Positions 18,119 through 30,243 of a stretch of 64,000 bases of DNA are shown one piece after another. Under the pieces are notes generated by a model. That model made no database searches. It was given only the letters and a program-made list of their open reading frames with translations, and was not told the origin of the DNA. The stretch is from an uncultured Acholeplasmatales bacterium (GTDB taxonomy: Bacteria; Bacillota_I; Bacilli_A; Acholeplasmatales; Anaeroplasmataceae). The stretch lies in assembly GCA_944324795.1 (NCBI GenBank), contig CALUXR010000002.1, positions 1 to 64,000 of the forward strand. The letters are read 5' to 3'. Made by a program: the position numbers and the translations under genes. Position 1 is the first letter of the stretch, and each line of letters opens with the position of its first letter.

Positions 18119-18720
18119 TTATATTCTCTTCTTCCTTCTAAAGCTTTAAGAAGAGTCATTTGATCTGCATAAACTAAATCTTGACCAACCGGAAGACCAT
18201 AAGCAATTCTAGATATTTTTATTTCATAATCATTTAATAATTCTTTTAGATAACGAGCTGTTGTTTCCCCTTCTAAAGTAGCATTAGTAGCTAATATAAT
18301 TTCTTTAATTTGGCCTTCTTTAACTCTATTTATTAAAGAATCAATATTTAAATCAGCTGCACTTATTCCTTTAGAAAAAGTAATTGCTCCTCCTAAAATA
18401 TGATAAACCCCTTTATATTCATCTAATTTTTCTAAACTTAAGACATCGCGTTCATTTTCAACAACCATAACTATACTATGATCTCTTTTAGAATCTTTAC
18501 AAATATCACAAATATCATCTTCTGAAAGATTACCACAAATTTTACAATGTTTAATGTTTTCTTTAACATTTTTTAAATTTGTTACAAATTCATCAATATC
18601 TTCAATATTTAAATTATTAAGAACATAAAAAGCATATCTTTCTGCTGTTTTATTTCCTACTCCCGGAAGGCTTGCAAAAGAATTAATTAAATTTAAAATA
18701 CTTTGCGGATATTTATACAT
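18115..18720 (-). CDS. recR: Recombination mediator RecR
   Basis: 201 residues, standard length. RecR works with RecO and RecF to load RecA on gapped DNA. The helix-hairpin-helix SLPGVGNKTAERYAFY, the four-Cys zinc finger (CKICGNLSEDDICDIC) and the Toprim region with VVENERDVLSLE are present. The ATG overlaps the ebfC stop by one base. Confidence 0.97.
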   Translation of the reverse strand: MYKYPQSILNLINSFASLPGVGNKTAERYAFYVLNNLNIEDIDEFVTNLKNVKENIKHCKICGNLSEDDICDICKDSKRDHSIVMVVENERDVLSLEKLDEYKGVYHILGGAITFSKGISAADLNIDSLINRVKEGQIKEIILATNATLEGETTARYLKELLNDYEIKISRIAYGLPVGQDLVYADQMTLLKALEGRREYK

Positions 18721-19022
18721 TAAAATGAAACACCACCAAGCATACTTGCATATGGTCCCATAATTTTTTCTGTTTCTGCATCTATTTGTTTAAAAGCATC
18801 ATTAATAGCTGATACTATAGCATCTTCAATAAGAGGAATATCTTCTTTAGATTCAAAAGCTTCAGGTAAAATATTAATTTTTAATACCTCTCTTGTACCT
18901 TTAACTTCTACTTCACAAACACCACCACTTTTACCAATAAAAGTAGAGTTTTGTAATTTTTCTTGGGCTTCTTGTAATTGTTTTTGCATTTTTCTTAATT
19001 TCATCATCATTGCTTGATTCAT
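18720..19022 (-). CDS. ebfC: YbaB/EbfC nucleoid-associated protein
   Basis: 100 residues. The N-terminal helix rich in Met, Lys and Gln (MMKLRKMQKQLQEAQEKLQ) and the central VEVKGTREVLKINI core define the family, which binds DNA as a dimer. It sits between dnaX and recR as in most bacteria, with a GGAG ribosome site. Confidence 0.95.
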   Translation of the reverse strand: MNQAMMMKLRKMQKQLQEAQEKLQNSTFIGKSGGVCEVEVKGTREVLKINILPEAFESKEDIPLIEDAIVSAINDAFKQIDAETEKIMGPYASMLGGVSF

Positions 19023-19028
19023 AATTTT

Positions 19029-20753
19029 TTACTCCTTTATTTCTAATTTATCGCCAAATAAATCTTTTAATTTATCGATTACTGGGTCTTTATCTTTAAT
19101 TTCTTCTTTTTTAATTGGTTTTTTAACCGGTATTATTATATTATCTAAAATAGGTTTTTCAATACCTTCTTGATATTTCTTTTTAAAATCAGCCGCTATT
19201 TTTAACCAAATATTTTTAGGAATAGTAATAATTTTCTCTATTGAAGGAATTTGTTTATTTATTATTTCATACATTTGAATATAATTTTCATATTTCATAA
19301 CCCTATTACAAAAACCTTCATCTTGTAAAACAAAGATAATAGATTTATCACTAACAGCAACTACTTTACCATATTTTAAAATAGAAACTGCTAAAATATC
19401 TTGATATTTAATTTGCATTAAAGGCCATTCTTTATTAAATTTTTCTCTTATTTCTTTATTAGCATTATTTAATATTTCATTTATTTCTTTAATATCAATA
19501 AATTCATCATCATTTTTACTTTCTTTTTTATCATTAATATTATTTAAATCACTAATATTAGTAGGTTTTATATTTATGATTTCACTATTTTTTTTATTAA
19601 CTGTTGCCTGTAAATTTAAAATAGTTGTTTCTAAATATTTAATTCTATCATTAATAGAACTTTCATATTTAGTTTTTTCATCACTCATTTTTAAAATACA
19701 TAAATCTAAATATGATCTTTTTTGATTTGAAAATTTCATTTGATTACTTGCTTCATTTAATAAATCAATCCAACTAAATATTAAAGACTTACCTATTTTA
19801 TCAATTAATTCAATAAACTCTTTTTCTTTAAATAAGGCTTTATTAAAAGAATTTATACCTGTTTTTAATAATAAAATGTCTCTTAAAAATAATATTAAAT
19901 CACTAGTTATCTTATCTATTTCTTTACCACTATCATATAATTTAGAAATATAATCAATTGCTTCTTCTGATTTAGAATTATAAATTAAATTTAATAAATT
20001 AAATAAATCAACACCTGCTACATTACCACTAACTTCAAAAACATCATTAACTTCAATTTCTTTGTTTGCTACATAAGATATTACTTGATCTAACAAACTT
20101 AAAGCATCACGCATACCACCTTCTGCTAAATTAGTGATTTCATTTATTGCTTCTTCAGTAATTTTAATGTTTTCTTTATCACAAATTTCTTTAATTCTTT
20201 CACTTATTCCACTTTGAGATATAGCTTTAAAATCAAATCTTTGACATCTTGATAAAATAGTTTCTGGTATTTTATAAGGTTCCGTTGTACATAAAATAAA
20301 AACAACATATTTAGGTGGTTCTTCTAAAGTTTTAAGTAAAGCATTAAAAGCAGCATTACTAAGCATATGAACTTCATCAATAATATAAACTTTATATCTT
20401 GACATACTTGGTAAAAATTTAACACTATCTCTTAAACTTCTAATATCATCAGCACCATTATTTGAAGCCGCATCTATTTCTATTACATCTGGGTTAGTAC
20501 CTTGTTTAATACTTCTACAAACTTCGCATTCTTCACAAGGAGTAATAGTTGGTCCGTTTTCACAATTTAAAGCTTTTGCAAATATTTTAGCTAATGTTGT
20601 TTTACCTGTGCCTCTAGGACCACAAAATAAATATGCATGTGCTACTTTATCATTTAATATAGCATTTTCTAAAGTTTTTACAATCGGTTTTTGATCGACA
20701 ACTTCACTAAAAAGTTGAGGACGATAAGCTCTGTAAAGTGCAACATATGCCAT
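19029..20753 (-). CDS. dnaX: DNA polymerase III subunit gamma/tau
   Basis: 574 residues. DnaX is the clamp-loader motor. The AAA+ part has Walker A GPRGTGKTTLAK, a four-Cys zinc site (CENGPTITPCEECEVC), Walker B IIDEVHML and the EEPPKYVVFILCTT sensor region. A linker from about residue 370 leads to a C-terminal domain expected to bind the polymerase. A strong AAGGAGGT site precedes the start. Confidence 0.96.
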   Translation of the reverse strand: MAYVALYRAYRPQLFSEVVDQKPIVKTLENAILNDKVAHAYLFCGPRGTGKTTLAKIFAKALNCENGPTITPCEECEVCRSIKQGTNPDVIEIDAASNNGADDIRSLRDSVKFLPSMSRYKVYIIDEVHMLSNAAFNALLKTLEEPPKYVVFILCTTEPYKIPETILSRCQRFDFKAISQSGISERIKEICDKENIKITEEAINEITNLAEGGMRDALSLLDQVISYVANKEIEVNDVFEVSGNVAGVDLFNLLNLIYNSKSEEAIDYISKLYDSGKEIDKITSDLILFLRDILLLKTGINSFNKALFKEKEFIELIDKIGKSLIFSWIDLLNEASNQMKFSNQKRSYLDLCILKMSDEKTKYESSINDRIKYLETTILNLQATVNKKNSEIINIKPTNISDLNNINDKKESKNDDEFIDIKEINEILNNANKEIREKFNKEWPLMQIKYQDILAVSILKYGKVVAVSDKSIIFVLQDEGFCNRVMKYENYIQMYEIINKQIPSIEKIITIPKNIWLKIAADFKKKYQEGIEKPILDNIIIPVKKPIKKEEIKDKDPVIDKLKDLFGDKLEIKE

Positions 20754-20767
20754 TTTTTTACCTCCTT

Positions 20768-21517
20768 TTAAACTAATTTATAAATATGTCTAGTACCATC
20801 TCTATCTAATTTAGAATAATAAGTTAAATATACATATGGACTACTCATTATATCTAGAATAGTTGGAGCTACACCATCACTATCTAAATCTATTCCTACT
20901 TCTTTATATGATCTAGATACTAAATCAGAACAGAATTTTTTACTATCTTTATTTATTATGAAAAAATAATTATATGATTGCCCATAATAACTCATAGCAT
21001 TTAAAAAAGCTTTAAATCTATTTTCTAAAGTAGTGTTAACTCTATAAACCATAAATTCTTTATAATGACCATTTAAGAAATCATAACTATTTTCAACTTT
21101 AGCCGTTATATTACTACCAAAACCAGTTATTTCAAAAGTATCTCCTAAATCAAAATTAATATCTTTAGATTCGTAAGGAAAACCACATAAAGCCGCATGA
21201 CCACCAACATAATAAGTTACTCCTTCATATAAAATAGGATAATTAATATCAGCTGTCTTAGCACAAATTATATCTCCCATATAACCAGGATATTCCCTAT
21301 TTCCAATAACTGTAGTAGTAGGTTCTTCTAATTCAAATTTAGATTTAACTTCATAATATTTAATTTTTTCAGTGCTTTTTTCTTCAATTAGAGTAGCGGA
21401 TTTTACAAATTTAGAAACTGTTAAATCAATTTTTAAATTTTCTACCCCTGAGCCAATTGTAGCCCATATAATAAAGCATAATAATCCTGTTAAAATTAAT
21501 CCTAAAACTCTTCTCAT
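20768..21517 (-). CDS. Membrane-anchored permuted papain-like (YiiX/NlpC-type) hydrolase
   Basis: 249 residues. One N-terminal membrane segment (about 4-22) is followed by an extracytoplasmic domain with MGDIICAK (79-87), GGHAALCG (His 107) and KKFCSDLVSRSYKEVG (Cys 196). The His-then-Cys order fits circularly permuted papain-fold enzymes such as YiiX/YycO, which may act on cell-wall or lipid amide bonds. It runs into dnaX 14 bp downstream. The start has no ribosome site, and the promoter -10 lies only 10 bp before the ATG, so the mRNA may be leaderless. Confidence 0.65.
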   Translation of the reverse strand: MRRVLGLILTGLLCFIIWATIGSGVENLKIDLTVSKFVKSATLIEEKSTEKIKYYEVKSKFELEEPTTTVIGNREYPGYMGDIICAKTADINYPILYEGVTYYVGGHAALCGFPYESKDINFDLGDTFEITGFGSNITAKVENSYDFLNGHYKEFMVYRVNTTLENRFKAFLNAMSYYGQSYNYFFIINKDSKKFCSDLVSRSYKEVGIDLDSDGVAPTILDIMSSPYVYLTYYSKLDRDGTRHIYKLV

Positions 21518-21526
21518 AATAATGTA

Positions 21527-21532
21527 ATTATA
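21527..21532 (-). promoter_or_regulatory. Extended -10 element placing the start of a leaderless mRNA
   Basis: TGT plus TATAAT on the minus strand, ending 9 bp before the ATG of the papain-like gene. Transcription would begin about 2-4 bases before the start codon. Confidence 0.5.
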
Positions 21533-21590
21533 ACAAAAAAAACAAATTGTTTGTAGTATTTTAAATAGAAAAATTATTTATTTTTCAACA

Positions 21591-21617
21591 ATTAAAAAAG
21601 CAGTCTATTAAACTGCT
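21591..21617 (-). terminator. Terminator of the rnpA-yidC-khpB operon
   Basis: A 6-bp stem (21599-21604 with 21612-21617) beginning just past the khpB stop, with six T following on the minus strand. Confidence 0.7.
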
Positions 21618-21618
21618 C

Positions 21619-22224
21619 TTAATTTAATTTAGGTTTAATAACAACCGCTCTATTTTCCCCTTCACCTTCAGATTCTGTATATACATCACGCCATGATGAT
21701 AATTTTTCATGAATTATATGTCTTTCATATGAATTCATAGGGTCAAGTTTAGCCGCAATTTTAGTTCTAGCTACTTCTTTAGCGGTTTTTGTGGCTAATA
21801 TTTCTAGTTTACGATCACGATTAGATTTATAAGAACCAATATCTAAAGTTAAAATCATTTTTTCTGAATTATAATTAGATATTAAATTTCTAAGTAGGGT
21901 TTGTAATGCTTCTAATGTACGTCCATCACGACCAATAAGTAATGAATTTTCTGAACTTTCAACAATATAATGGATTTCATTTTCACCACCAACTGTACGA
22001 GTTTCTATTTGATATTTGATATCCATTACTTTAAAGATATTTTCTAAATATCTTCTTCCTTCTAAAGCTAAATTAATATCTATTAATGCTTCACAGTTTA
22101 ATTCACCATTAATTTCACCTAATGTATTAATGAAAATTTTATTTGCTGGTACTCTTAAGATATCTTGGGCCTTTTGCATTACATCTACTTCATCTTTACC
22201 TACTACTTGAATCTTTCTTTTCAT
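21619..22224 (-). CDS. khpB: RNA-binding protein KhpB (Jag)
   Basis: About 201 residues from the ATG ending at 22224. An in-frame TTG eight codons earlier is less likely because it has no ribosome site. The N-terminal Jag domain is followed by a KH domain (LLIGRDGRTLEALQ) and an R3H domain (LDPMNSYERHIIHEKL). KhpB pairs with KhpA in cell-wall and division control. Its start lies inside the end of yidC, as in most Firmicutes. Confidence 0.93.
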   Translation of the reverse strand: MKRKIQVVGKDEVDVMQKAQDILRVPANKIFINTLGEINGELNCEALIDINLALEGRRYLENIFKVMDIKYQIETRTVGGENEIHYIVESSENSLLIGRDGRTLEALQTLLRNLISNYNSEKMILTLDIGSYKSNRDRKLEILATKTAKEVARTKIAAKLDPMNSYERHIIHEKLSSWRDVYTESEGEGENRAVVIKPKLN

Positions 22225-23275
22225 TTGACCCACTATCCTTTCCTTCAATTTCTAAAGCTTTAGCTTTATTTTTTTTAACATCATCATTTATGATTTTATA
22301 ATCACCATGAATTTCTTTTTCTTTCATTTTATAATATGTTCTTTCATTCATTTTTCTACCAACAAATGATTGGAATATTTGATAAATAGCACCAATAAGC
22401 CAATAAATACCTAAAGCTGTTGAACTTAATGCAATAAAGAAGAACATGACGATCATAACAATATTCATAATATTCATTTGTTTTTGTTGATCTGATGTTT
22501 TAGTATTATATGATGTTTTCTTCATATATGAAGGTTTTCTTTGAGCTAATTTTTGACTTAAGAAAGTAATACCTGCATAAAGAATAGCAATAACAACACA
22601 AAGAATTTTATCTTGTGTTGCTCCTACAGTCGCAGAAGTACCATTTAATTCAAAGAAACCAAATAATTTCGTATCAGCAAGAGCGAACTTACCATAACTT
22701 TCAATTAAAACACCATTACCAGCATCAACAACAGTTGTTAAGTTTATTCTTCTTACAACTTCATACATAGCTACGAAAATTGGGAATTGAATAAACATTG
22801 TAAAAATACAGCCTAAAGGATTAAACTTATATTTTTTATATATAAGCATCATTTCTTGTTTCATTCTTTGTTGACTTGCTTCATCTTTTCTAAAAGCATA
22901 TTTCTTTTGTAATCTATCTAATTCTGGTTGCATAAGTTGCATCTTAACAGATGTACCATTTTGTCTTGCATAAATAGGCCAAGCTACAGTTCTAATAATT
23001 AAAGTTGTAAAAATAATACCCCAAACATAAGAATTACCTAAACCTTTACCAATTGAACTACATAACCAAGCAAAAGGATATGATAAAATAGAAACAGGCC
23101 AACCCCAAAATCCATCCCAAAATGATTGGAAATGGAATTCATTACCCCAAGTTGTATAAACATTACTATACCAATAATCAGCTTGAGTTCTACAACTTGT
23201 TAAGCCTAACATTATGAAACAAACGATTAATACAGCTGCTATTTTTAACCAATTTTTGTATAAAAATAATTTCAC
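22196..23275 (-). CDS. yidC: Membrane protein insertase YidC
   Basis: 359 residues. A lipoprotein signal with lipobox LTSC (Cys 28) is typical of the Firmicute form. The YidC core follows, with TTLIIRTVAWPIYARQN, FPIFVAMYEVVRR and a late membrane hairpin around FFIALSSTALGIYWLIG, then a basic tail that can touch ribosomes. It overlaps rnpA by 4 bp. Confidence 0.96.
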   Translation of the reverse strand: MKLFLYKNWLKIAAVLIVCFIMLGLTSCRTQADYWYSNVYTTWGNEFHFQSFWDGFWGWPVSILSYPFAWLCSSIGKGLGNSYVWGIIFTTLIIRTVAWPIYARQNGTSVKMQLMQPELDRLQKKYAFRKDEASQQRMKQEMMLIYKKYKFNPLGCIFTMFIQFPIFVAMYEVVRRINLTTVVDAGNGVLIESYGKFALADTKLFGFFELNGTSATVGATQDKILCVVIAILYAGITFLSQKLAQRKPSYMKKTSYNTKTSDQQKQMNIMNIVMIVMFFFIALSSTALGIYWLIGAIYQIFQSFVGRKMNERTYYKMKEKEIHGDYKIINDDVKKNKAKALEIEGKDSGSNEKKDSSSR

Positions 23276-23616
23276 TGTTTTTCTCCTTGTTTTTGTAATT
23301 TTTTAATGGTTTTAATAAATAAATCTTCTAATTCATTATATTTTAAATCATTAATTTGGGCTTTAGCTATTAAAAAGAAATCATATTTATCTAAGATTTT
23401 ATTATTTTTTTGAAATAACATTCTTATTCTTCTTTTAACTTTATTTCTTATAACAGCATTACCTATTTTTTTTCCTACACTAATCGCATATCGAAAATGG
23501 CTGGTTTCAGGATTTTTATAAATACAAATTCTAAAATAATTATTACTTATACTTTTTTTATTATTTAAAACTTTTTCAATTTCTTTTGTTTTCTTTATGC
23601 GAAATTCTTTTTTCAT
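23272..23616 (-). CDS. rnpA: Ribonuclease P protein component
   Basis: 114 residues, standard length. RnpA helps the RNase P RNA cut tRNA 5' leaders. The signature AVIRNKVKRRIRMLF with its basic RNR-type motif is present, as is the SVGKKIGNA block. An AAGGAGT site precedes the ATG. It follows rpmH after a terminator-like hairpin. Confidence 0.96.
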   Translation of the reverse strand: MKKEFRIKKTKEIEKVLNNKKSISNNYFRICIYKNPETSHFRYAISVGKKIGNAVIRNKVKRRIRMLFQKNNKILDKYDFFLIAKAQINDLKYNELEDLFIKTIKKLQKQGEKQ

Positions 23617-23631
23617 TATAGACTCCTTATA

Positions 23632-23673
23632 AATAAAAAGGACAACTAAAAAAATTAAAATTCTAGTTGTCCT
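23632..23673 (-). terminator. Hairpin with T-run between rpmH and rnpA
   Basis: A 9-bp stem (23639-23647 with 23665-23673), a 17-base loop, and a T-rich tract on the minus strand. It probably lowers read-through from the abundant rpmH message into rnpA. Confidence 0.65.
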
Positions 23674-23692
23674 GGTATTTTTATTTATTAAG

Positions 23693-23827
23693 TTAAACAG
23701 TTAATCTTTTTCTACCTTTTTGACGTCTACGTGCTAATACTTTACGACCATTTTTACTAGCCATACGAACACGGAATCCATGAGTAACTTTTCTTTTACG
23801 TTTATTAGGTTGATATGTTCTTTTCAT
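23693..23827 (-). CDS. rpmH: Ribosomal protein L34
   Basis: A 44-residue protein beginning [18 protein letters not shown] and ending [12 protein letters not shown], the standard bL34. It was found by translating the gap between rnpA and the origin. A GAGAGGT ribosome site and a consensus promoter lie upstream. It is the gene next to oriC on the left. Confidence 0.98.
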   Translation of the reverse strand: MKRTYQPNKRKRKVTHGFRVRMASKNGRKVLARRRQKGRKRLTV

Positions 23828-23866
23828 TGATATAACCTCTCTTTCTTTTTGAAACCATGCTAAAGT

Positions 23867-23895
23867 ATTCTAGCAAATTAGCTTATTTATGTCAA
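23867..23895 (-). promoter_or_regulatory. Promoter of rpmH
   Basis: A perfect TTGACA (23890-23895), a 17-bp spacer and TAGAAT (23867-23872) on the minus strand. Confidence 0.85.
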
Positions 23896-23929
23896 GATAA
23901 TTTTAATTACGAAAGAGCAATTTTTATTA

Positions 23930-24209
23930 AAATATTCATTTTTTTAATGATAGATATTAATAAAATCTAAAAAAATAATAAAACTTATTAAATTATTAAA
24001 TAATTAATATTTTATCCACATTAATTATAAAAAAAAGTGGATTAATTTTTTCTAAAATGTGGATAAGTTATCCACTAAAAATAGATATGTGGATATGTGG
24101 ATAACTAGTGTTTTTTCTTATAAAATATAGGTTTTTTAGGATAGTTATCCACAATTTTGTCAATTTTTTGTAAAAAATAGATAAGTTATCCACAATTTTA
24201 TGTGGATAA
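23930..24209. other. oriC: Replication origin, upstream DnaA-box cluster
   Basis: The 440-bp gap between rpmH and dnaA holds an extremely AT-rich stretch (about 23935-24010) and then DnaA boxes of the TTATCCACA type. Perfect boxes lie at 24012-24020, 24058-24066 (minus), 24096-24104 (minus), 24145-24153, 24186-24194 and 24201-24209 (minus). One-mismatch copies lie at 24068-24076 and 24088-24096 (minus). The cluster reaches the dnaA promoter, so DnaA can repress its own gene. Confidence 0.93.
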
Positions 24210-24216
24210 CTTTTTG

Positions 24217-24244
24217 TTGATTTTAACATTTTTTGTGCTATTAT
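24217..24244 (+). promoter_or_regulatory. Promoter of dnaA
   Basis: TTGATT (24217-24222), a 16-bp spacer, and TATTAT (24239-24244) preceded by TGC. It directly follows a DnaA box, fitting autoregulation. Confidence 0.65.
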
Positions 24245-24267
24245 ATGTGCACTTAAGAGGTGATAAG

Positions 24268-25608
24268 ATGCAATCTTACTATCAGGAATTATGGAATAAA
24301 ACTAAAAAATATTTAGCTGATAAAGTATTAAGCGAAGGTACTTTTGATAATACTTTTTCTGAAGTTAATGATGTAGTTCAATTTAAAAATAATATTATAT
24401 ATGTCTTAGTACCAAGTGAATATATTCAAGCTAAAATAAATAGAATGCATATAGAAAAAATAAATGATATTTTAAAGAATTACACTGATGAAAAATTAAA
24501 ATTTAAATTTGTTTGTGAAGGTGATATTAAGAAAAATGAAACAACATTAAGCTCTAATAATAGATTATATTTGAATCATTTAAATGAAAATCATAGTTTT
24601 GAATCTTTTGTTGTTGGAGAATCTAATAATTTTGCTTATCGTATTTGCTTAAACGTTGCGGAACAACCTGGTTTTATTGCCAACCCACTTTATATTTTTG
24701 GGGGAGTTGGGCTTGGAAAAACCCATTTGATGCAGGCGATTGGTAATTATATTTTAGATAAAGATTTAAATAAAAAAGTTTTATATGTTCAAGCTAATGA
24801 TTTTATTGTTGATTATAGTAAATCTACTCAAACTGGCTCAATGGACGCTTTTGATGAAAAATATGGTGATTTAGATTGTTTGCTTGTTGATGATATTCAA
24901 ATGCTAGAAATTGGTAAAAAAAGTCAACAAGAATTCTTTAAACTATTTAATGATTTGTTCAATCGTAAAAAACAAATTGTTATCACTAGCGATTGTCCTG
25001 CTACTGAACTTAAAGGAATTATGGAACGTTTAACTAGTAGATTTGCTCAAGGTATGACTGTTGATATTAAACGTCCTGACTTAGAACAAAGAGTTAATAT
25101 TTTAAGAAGAAAAGCTATGGAACTTACTACTAAAGTTATTCCTGATGATGTTTTATATTTTATAGCTCAAAACTTCACAGATAATATAAGAGAACTTGAA
25201 GGTGCTTTAAATAGAGTCGTTGGCCATAGTGATGTTTGTAATTATAGTGATATTAATTTAGAAAAAGCTAAAGATGCTCTTGATTCTTTATTATTATATA
25301 AAAAGAATTCAGCTATAAAAATTGAAAATCATGATGCTCTATTAAGTATTATTGCTGATTTTTATAATATTTCTGTAGCTGATATTATTTCTAATAAAAG
25401 AAAACAAAATTTTGTTTTACCTAGACATATCGCTATGTATATTTTAAAACAATATTTTGATTATCCTTATACTAAAATAGGCGTTATATTAGGTAATAGA
25501 GACCATACAACAATTATGAATGGTTGTAGTAAAATTGAAAATGAAATAAATATAAACAAAGAATTGAAGATGGCTATTGATACAATTTTAAAAAAAGTGA
25601 ATAAGTGA
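24268..25608 (+). CDS. dnaA: Chromosomal replication initiator DnaA
   Basis: About 446 residues. The start at 24268 (MQSYYQELWNKTKKYL) is preferred because an AGAGGTGAT site lies before it, while the open frame further upstream runs through DnaA boxes. Domain I is N-terminal. The AAA+ domain has FGGVGLGKTHLMQA and LLVDDIQML, and the C-terminal DNA-binding domain ends in GNRDHTTIMNG. DnaA binds the boxes on both sides of its gene and opens the origin. Confidence 0.97.
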   Translation: MQSYYQELWNKTKKYLADKVLSEGTFDNTFSEVNDVVQFKNNIIYVLVPSEYIQAKINRMHIEKINDILKNYTDEKLKFKFVCEGDIKKNETTLSSNNRLYLNHLNENHSFESFVVGESNNFAYRICLNVAEQPGFIANPLYIFGGVGLGKTHLMQAIGNYILDKDLNKKVLYVQANDFIVDYSKSTQTGSMDAFDEKYGDLDCLLVDDIQMLEIGKKSQQEFFKLFNDLFNRKKQIVITSDCPATELKGIMERLTSRFAQGMTVDIKRPDLEQRVNILRRKAMELTTKVIPDDVLYFIAQNFTDNIRELEGALNRVVGHSDVCNYSDINLEKAKDALDSLLLYKKNSAIKIENHDALLSIIADFYNISVADIISNKRKQNFVLPRHIAMYILKQYFDYPYTKIGVILGNRDHTTIMNGCSKIENEININKELKMAIDTILKKVNK

Positions 25609-25754
25609 AGTTATCTACTTTTTTATCCACATTAAATATGATATAATTTTGGTTGTTATTAAGGGATAATTTAAAGTTATCCACATATTCACACTCATAA
25701 TAGTAATAATAATATAATAATTTAATAATTTAATAATATAAATGGAGGCTAATT
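25609..25754. other. oriC: Replication origin, dnaA-dnaN part with candidate DnaA-trio
   Basis: Two perfect DnaA boxes (25623-25631 and 25677-25685) lie between dnaA and dnaN. Twelve bases after the second box comes a run read as TAA-TAG-TAA-TAA-TAA (25698-25712), then AT-only sequence to about 25740. This is the layout of the basal unwinding system, in which DnaA loads from the box onto single-stranded trinucleotides. Confidence 0.75.
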
Positions 25755-26906
25755 ATGAATTTTACAATTGATAGGGAAGTTTTACTTGATAAATTAAATA
25801 TCATAAGTCATGGTTTACCAACTAAAACGCCAATGAAAGTTATTGAAGGTATTAAAATTGATGTTACAGATAATGATTTATTTTTAACAGCTAGCAATTC
25901 TGATATCGCTATTGAAATTTTAGTTAAAGATTCTTCTTTACTTATTCAAGAAAGTGGTAAAACTGTTGTACCAGGTAAAACATTTATAGATTTAATTAAA
26001 GCTTTTGATTCTAGAAAAATTACTTTCTTTTTAATTGAAGATAAAATGTTAATGATTAAAGCAGATCGTAAAGAATATAGAATTAATATAATGGATCCTA
26101 ATGATTACCCTAAACTTGATTTTGTTACTTTAGAAAATCCTTTTAAAATTAATTGTCTTGATTTAAAAAGGGCAATTGAAGAAACAGTATTTGCTTGTGC
26201 TAATAATAATAAAAATCCAATGTTACTTGGAGTTAATTTTAAAAATAATGCTAACAAATTAGTTTTAACAGCTACTAATAGTTATCGTTTAAGTTTAAAA
26301 ACTTTAGATGTTGAAACTTATGATCCTTTTGAGATAACAGTACCATCTAAATCTCTTGATGAATTAGAAAAAGTTTTAGAAGCTTATGAAGAAAATTTAC
26401 CTTTAGAATTATACATTTCTAAAAATAAATTACTAGTTAAATTTAATGATGTGTTATTTCAAACAAGATTATTAGATGGAAATTTCCCTGATACTTCTAA
26501 TGTTTGTCCTAAAGAAAAAGATATAAAAGTAAGTGTTAGATTTAATAAAGATGAATTACAAACAGCAGTTAATCGTATTTCTATATTATCACCTATTGAT
26601 AATGCTAAAGATAAAGAAATGACATTTAGTGCAGTTGTTTTAAAAATTGATCAAAATTATGAAGTTGAATTATCTAGTGCTAATATTCAAGGTGCTGGTA
26701 AAGAAATTATCTTACCTATCGATATTAAAGCTTATAATCCTTTAGTGATTGGTTTTAGTTCTAAATATTTATTAGAAGCTTTAAAAGTCTTGCCAGGTAA
26801 TGAAATTGAAATATCTTTTATTGATGGTGCTAAACAATTTGTTTTAAAATCTGTGACTGATTCAACACTACTTGAAATAATTTTACCATTTAGATTAGAT
26901 AATTAA
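25755..26906 (+). CDS. dnaN: DNA polymerase III sliding clamp
   Basis: 383 residues. DnaN forms the ring that holds polymerases on DNA. The three-fold repeated fold and the C-terminal EIILPFRL ending, akin to the usual YLVLPVRL-type tail, are visible. A TGGAGG site precedes the start. A terminator follows directly at the stop. Confidence 0.97.
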   Translation: MNFTIDREVLLDKLNIISHGLPTKTPMKVIEGIKIDVTDNDLFLTASNSDIAIEILVKDSSLLIQESGKTVVPGKTFIDLIKAFDSRKITFFLIEDKMLMIKADRKEYRINIMDPNDYPKLDFVTLENPFKINCLDLKRAIEETVFACANNNKNPMLLGVNFKNNANKLVLTATNSYRLSLKTLDVETYDPFEITVPSKSLDELEKVLEAYEENLPLELYISKNKLLVKFNDVLFQTRLLDGNFPDTSNVCPKEKDIKVSVRFNKDELQTAVNRISILSPIDNAKDKEMTFSAVVLKIDQNYEVELSSANIQGAGKEIILPIDIKAYNPLVIGFSSKYLLEALKVLPGNEIEISFIDGAKQFVLKSVTDSTLLEIILPFRLDN

Positions 26907-26928
26907 GAGGCTTAGGCCTCTTTTATTT
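26905..26928 (+). terminator. Terminator of dnaN
   Basis: A 7-bp stem (26905-26911 with 26916-26922) overlapping the dnaN stop codon, followed by a T-rich tract. Confidence 0.8.
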
Positions 26929-27078
26929 TGAAAAAAAAGAAATAAAAATATTATAAAAAATAACCTTTTTTAACAATTTTTTCTTATTGTAATATATTTT
27001 ATCATTTAACCTTATTTTTCTTAATATTTCTTTAAAAATAGTCTTAAATATGATATAATATGCTAGTGTGGTGAAAAA

Positions 27079-27281
27079 ATGAAAGAAATAAAATTAATTG
27101 GTGAATATATAACTTTAGGTCAACTTTTAAAACTAGAAAATTATGTTTTAACTGGTGGCGAAGCTAAGATTTTTTTAACAGATAATAAAATATATGTTAA
27201 TGATATTTTAGAAAATAGAAGAGGAAGAAAGTTATATATTAATGATGTAATTAAAATTAATAATAAATTATATAAAATAAT

Positions 27282-27285
<4 letters not shown>
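27079..27285 (+). CDS. yaaA: S4-domain RNA-binding protein YaaA
   Basis: 68 residues of S4-like RNA-binding fold, LGQLLKLENYVLTGGEAKIFL then NGRR-like ENRRGRKLY. Its usual place between dnaN and recF is kept. It ends in TGA overlapped by the recF ATG, evidence that TGA is a stop here. A TATAAT lies about 20 bases upstream (27054-27059). Confidence 0.93.
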
Positions 27286-30234
<2,949 letters not shown>

Positions 30235-30243
30235 AGGTGAATT

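Noticed and set aside
24202-24267. Longer N-terminus of dnaA from the ATG at 24202
   Set aside because: This stretch covers a DnaA box and the promoter, has no ribosome site, and would add a hydrophobic leader absent from DnaA proteins.
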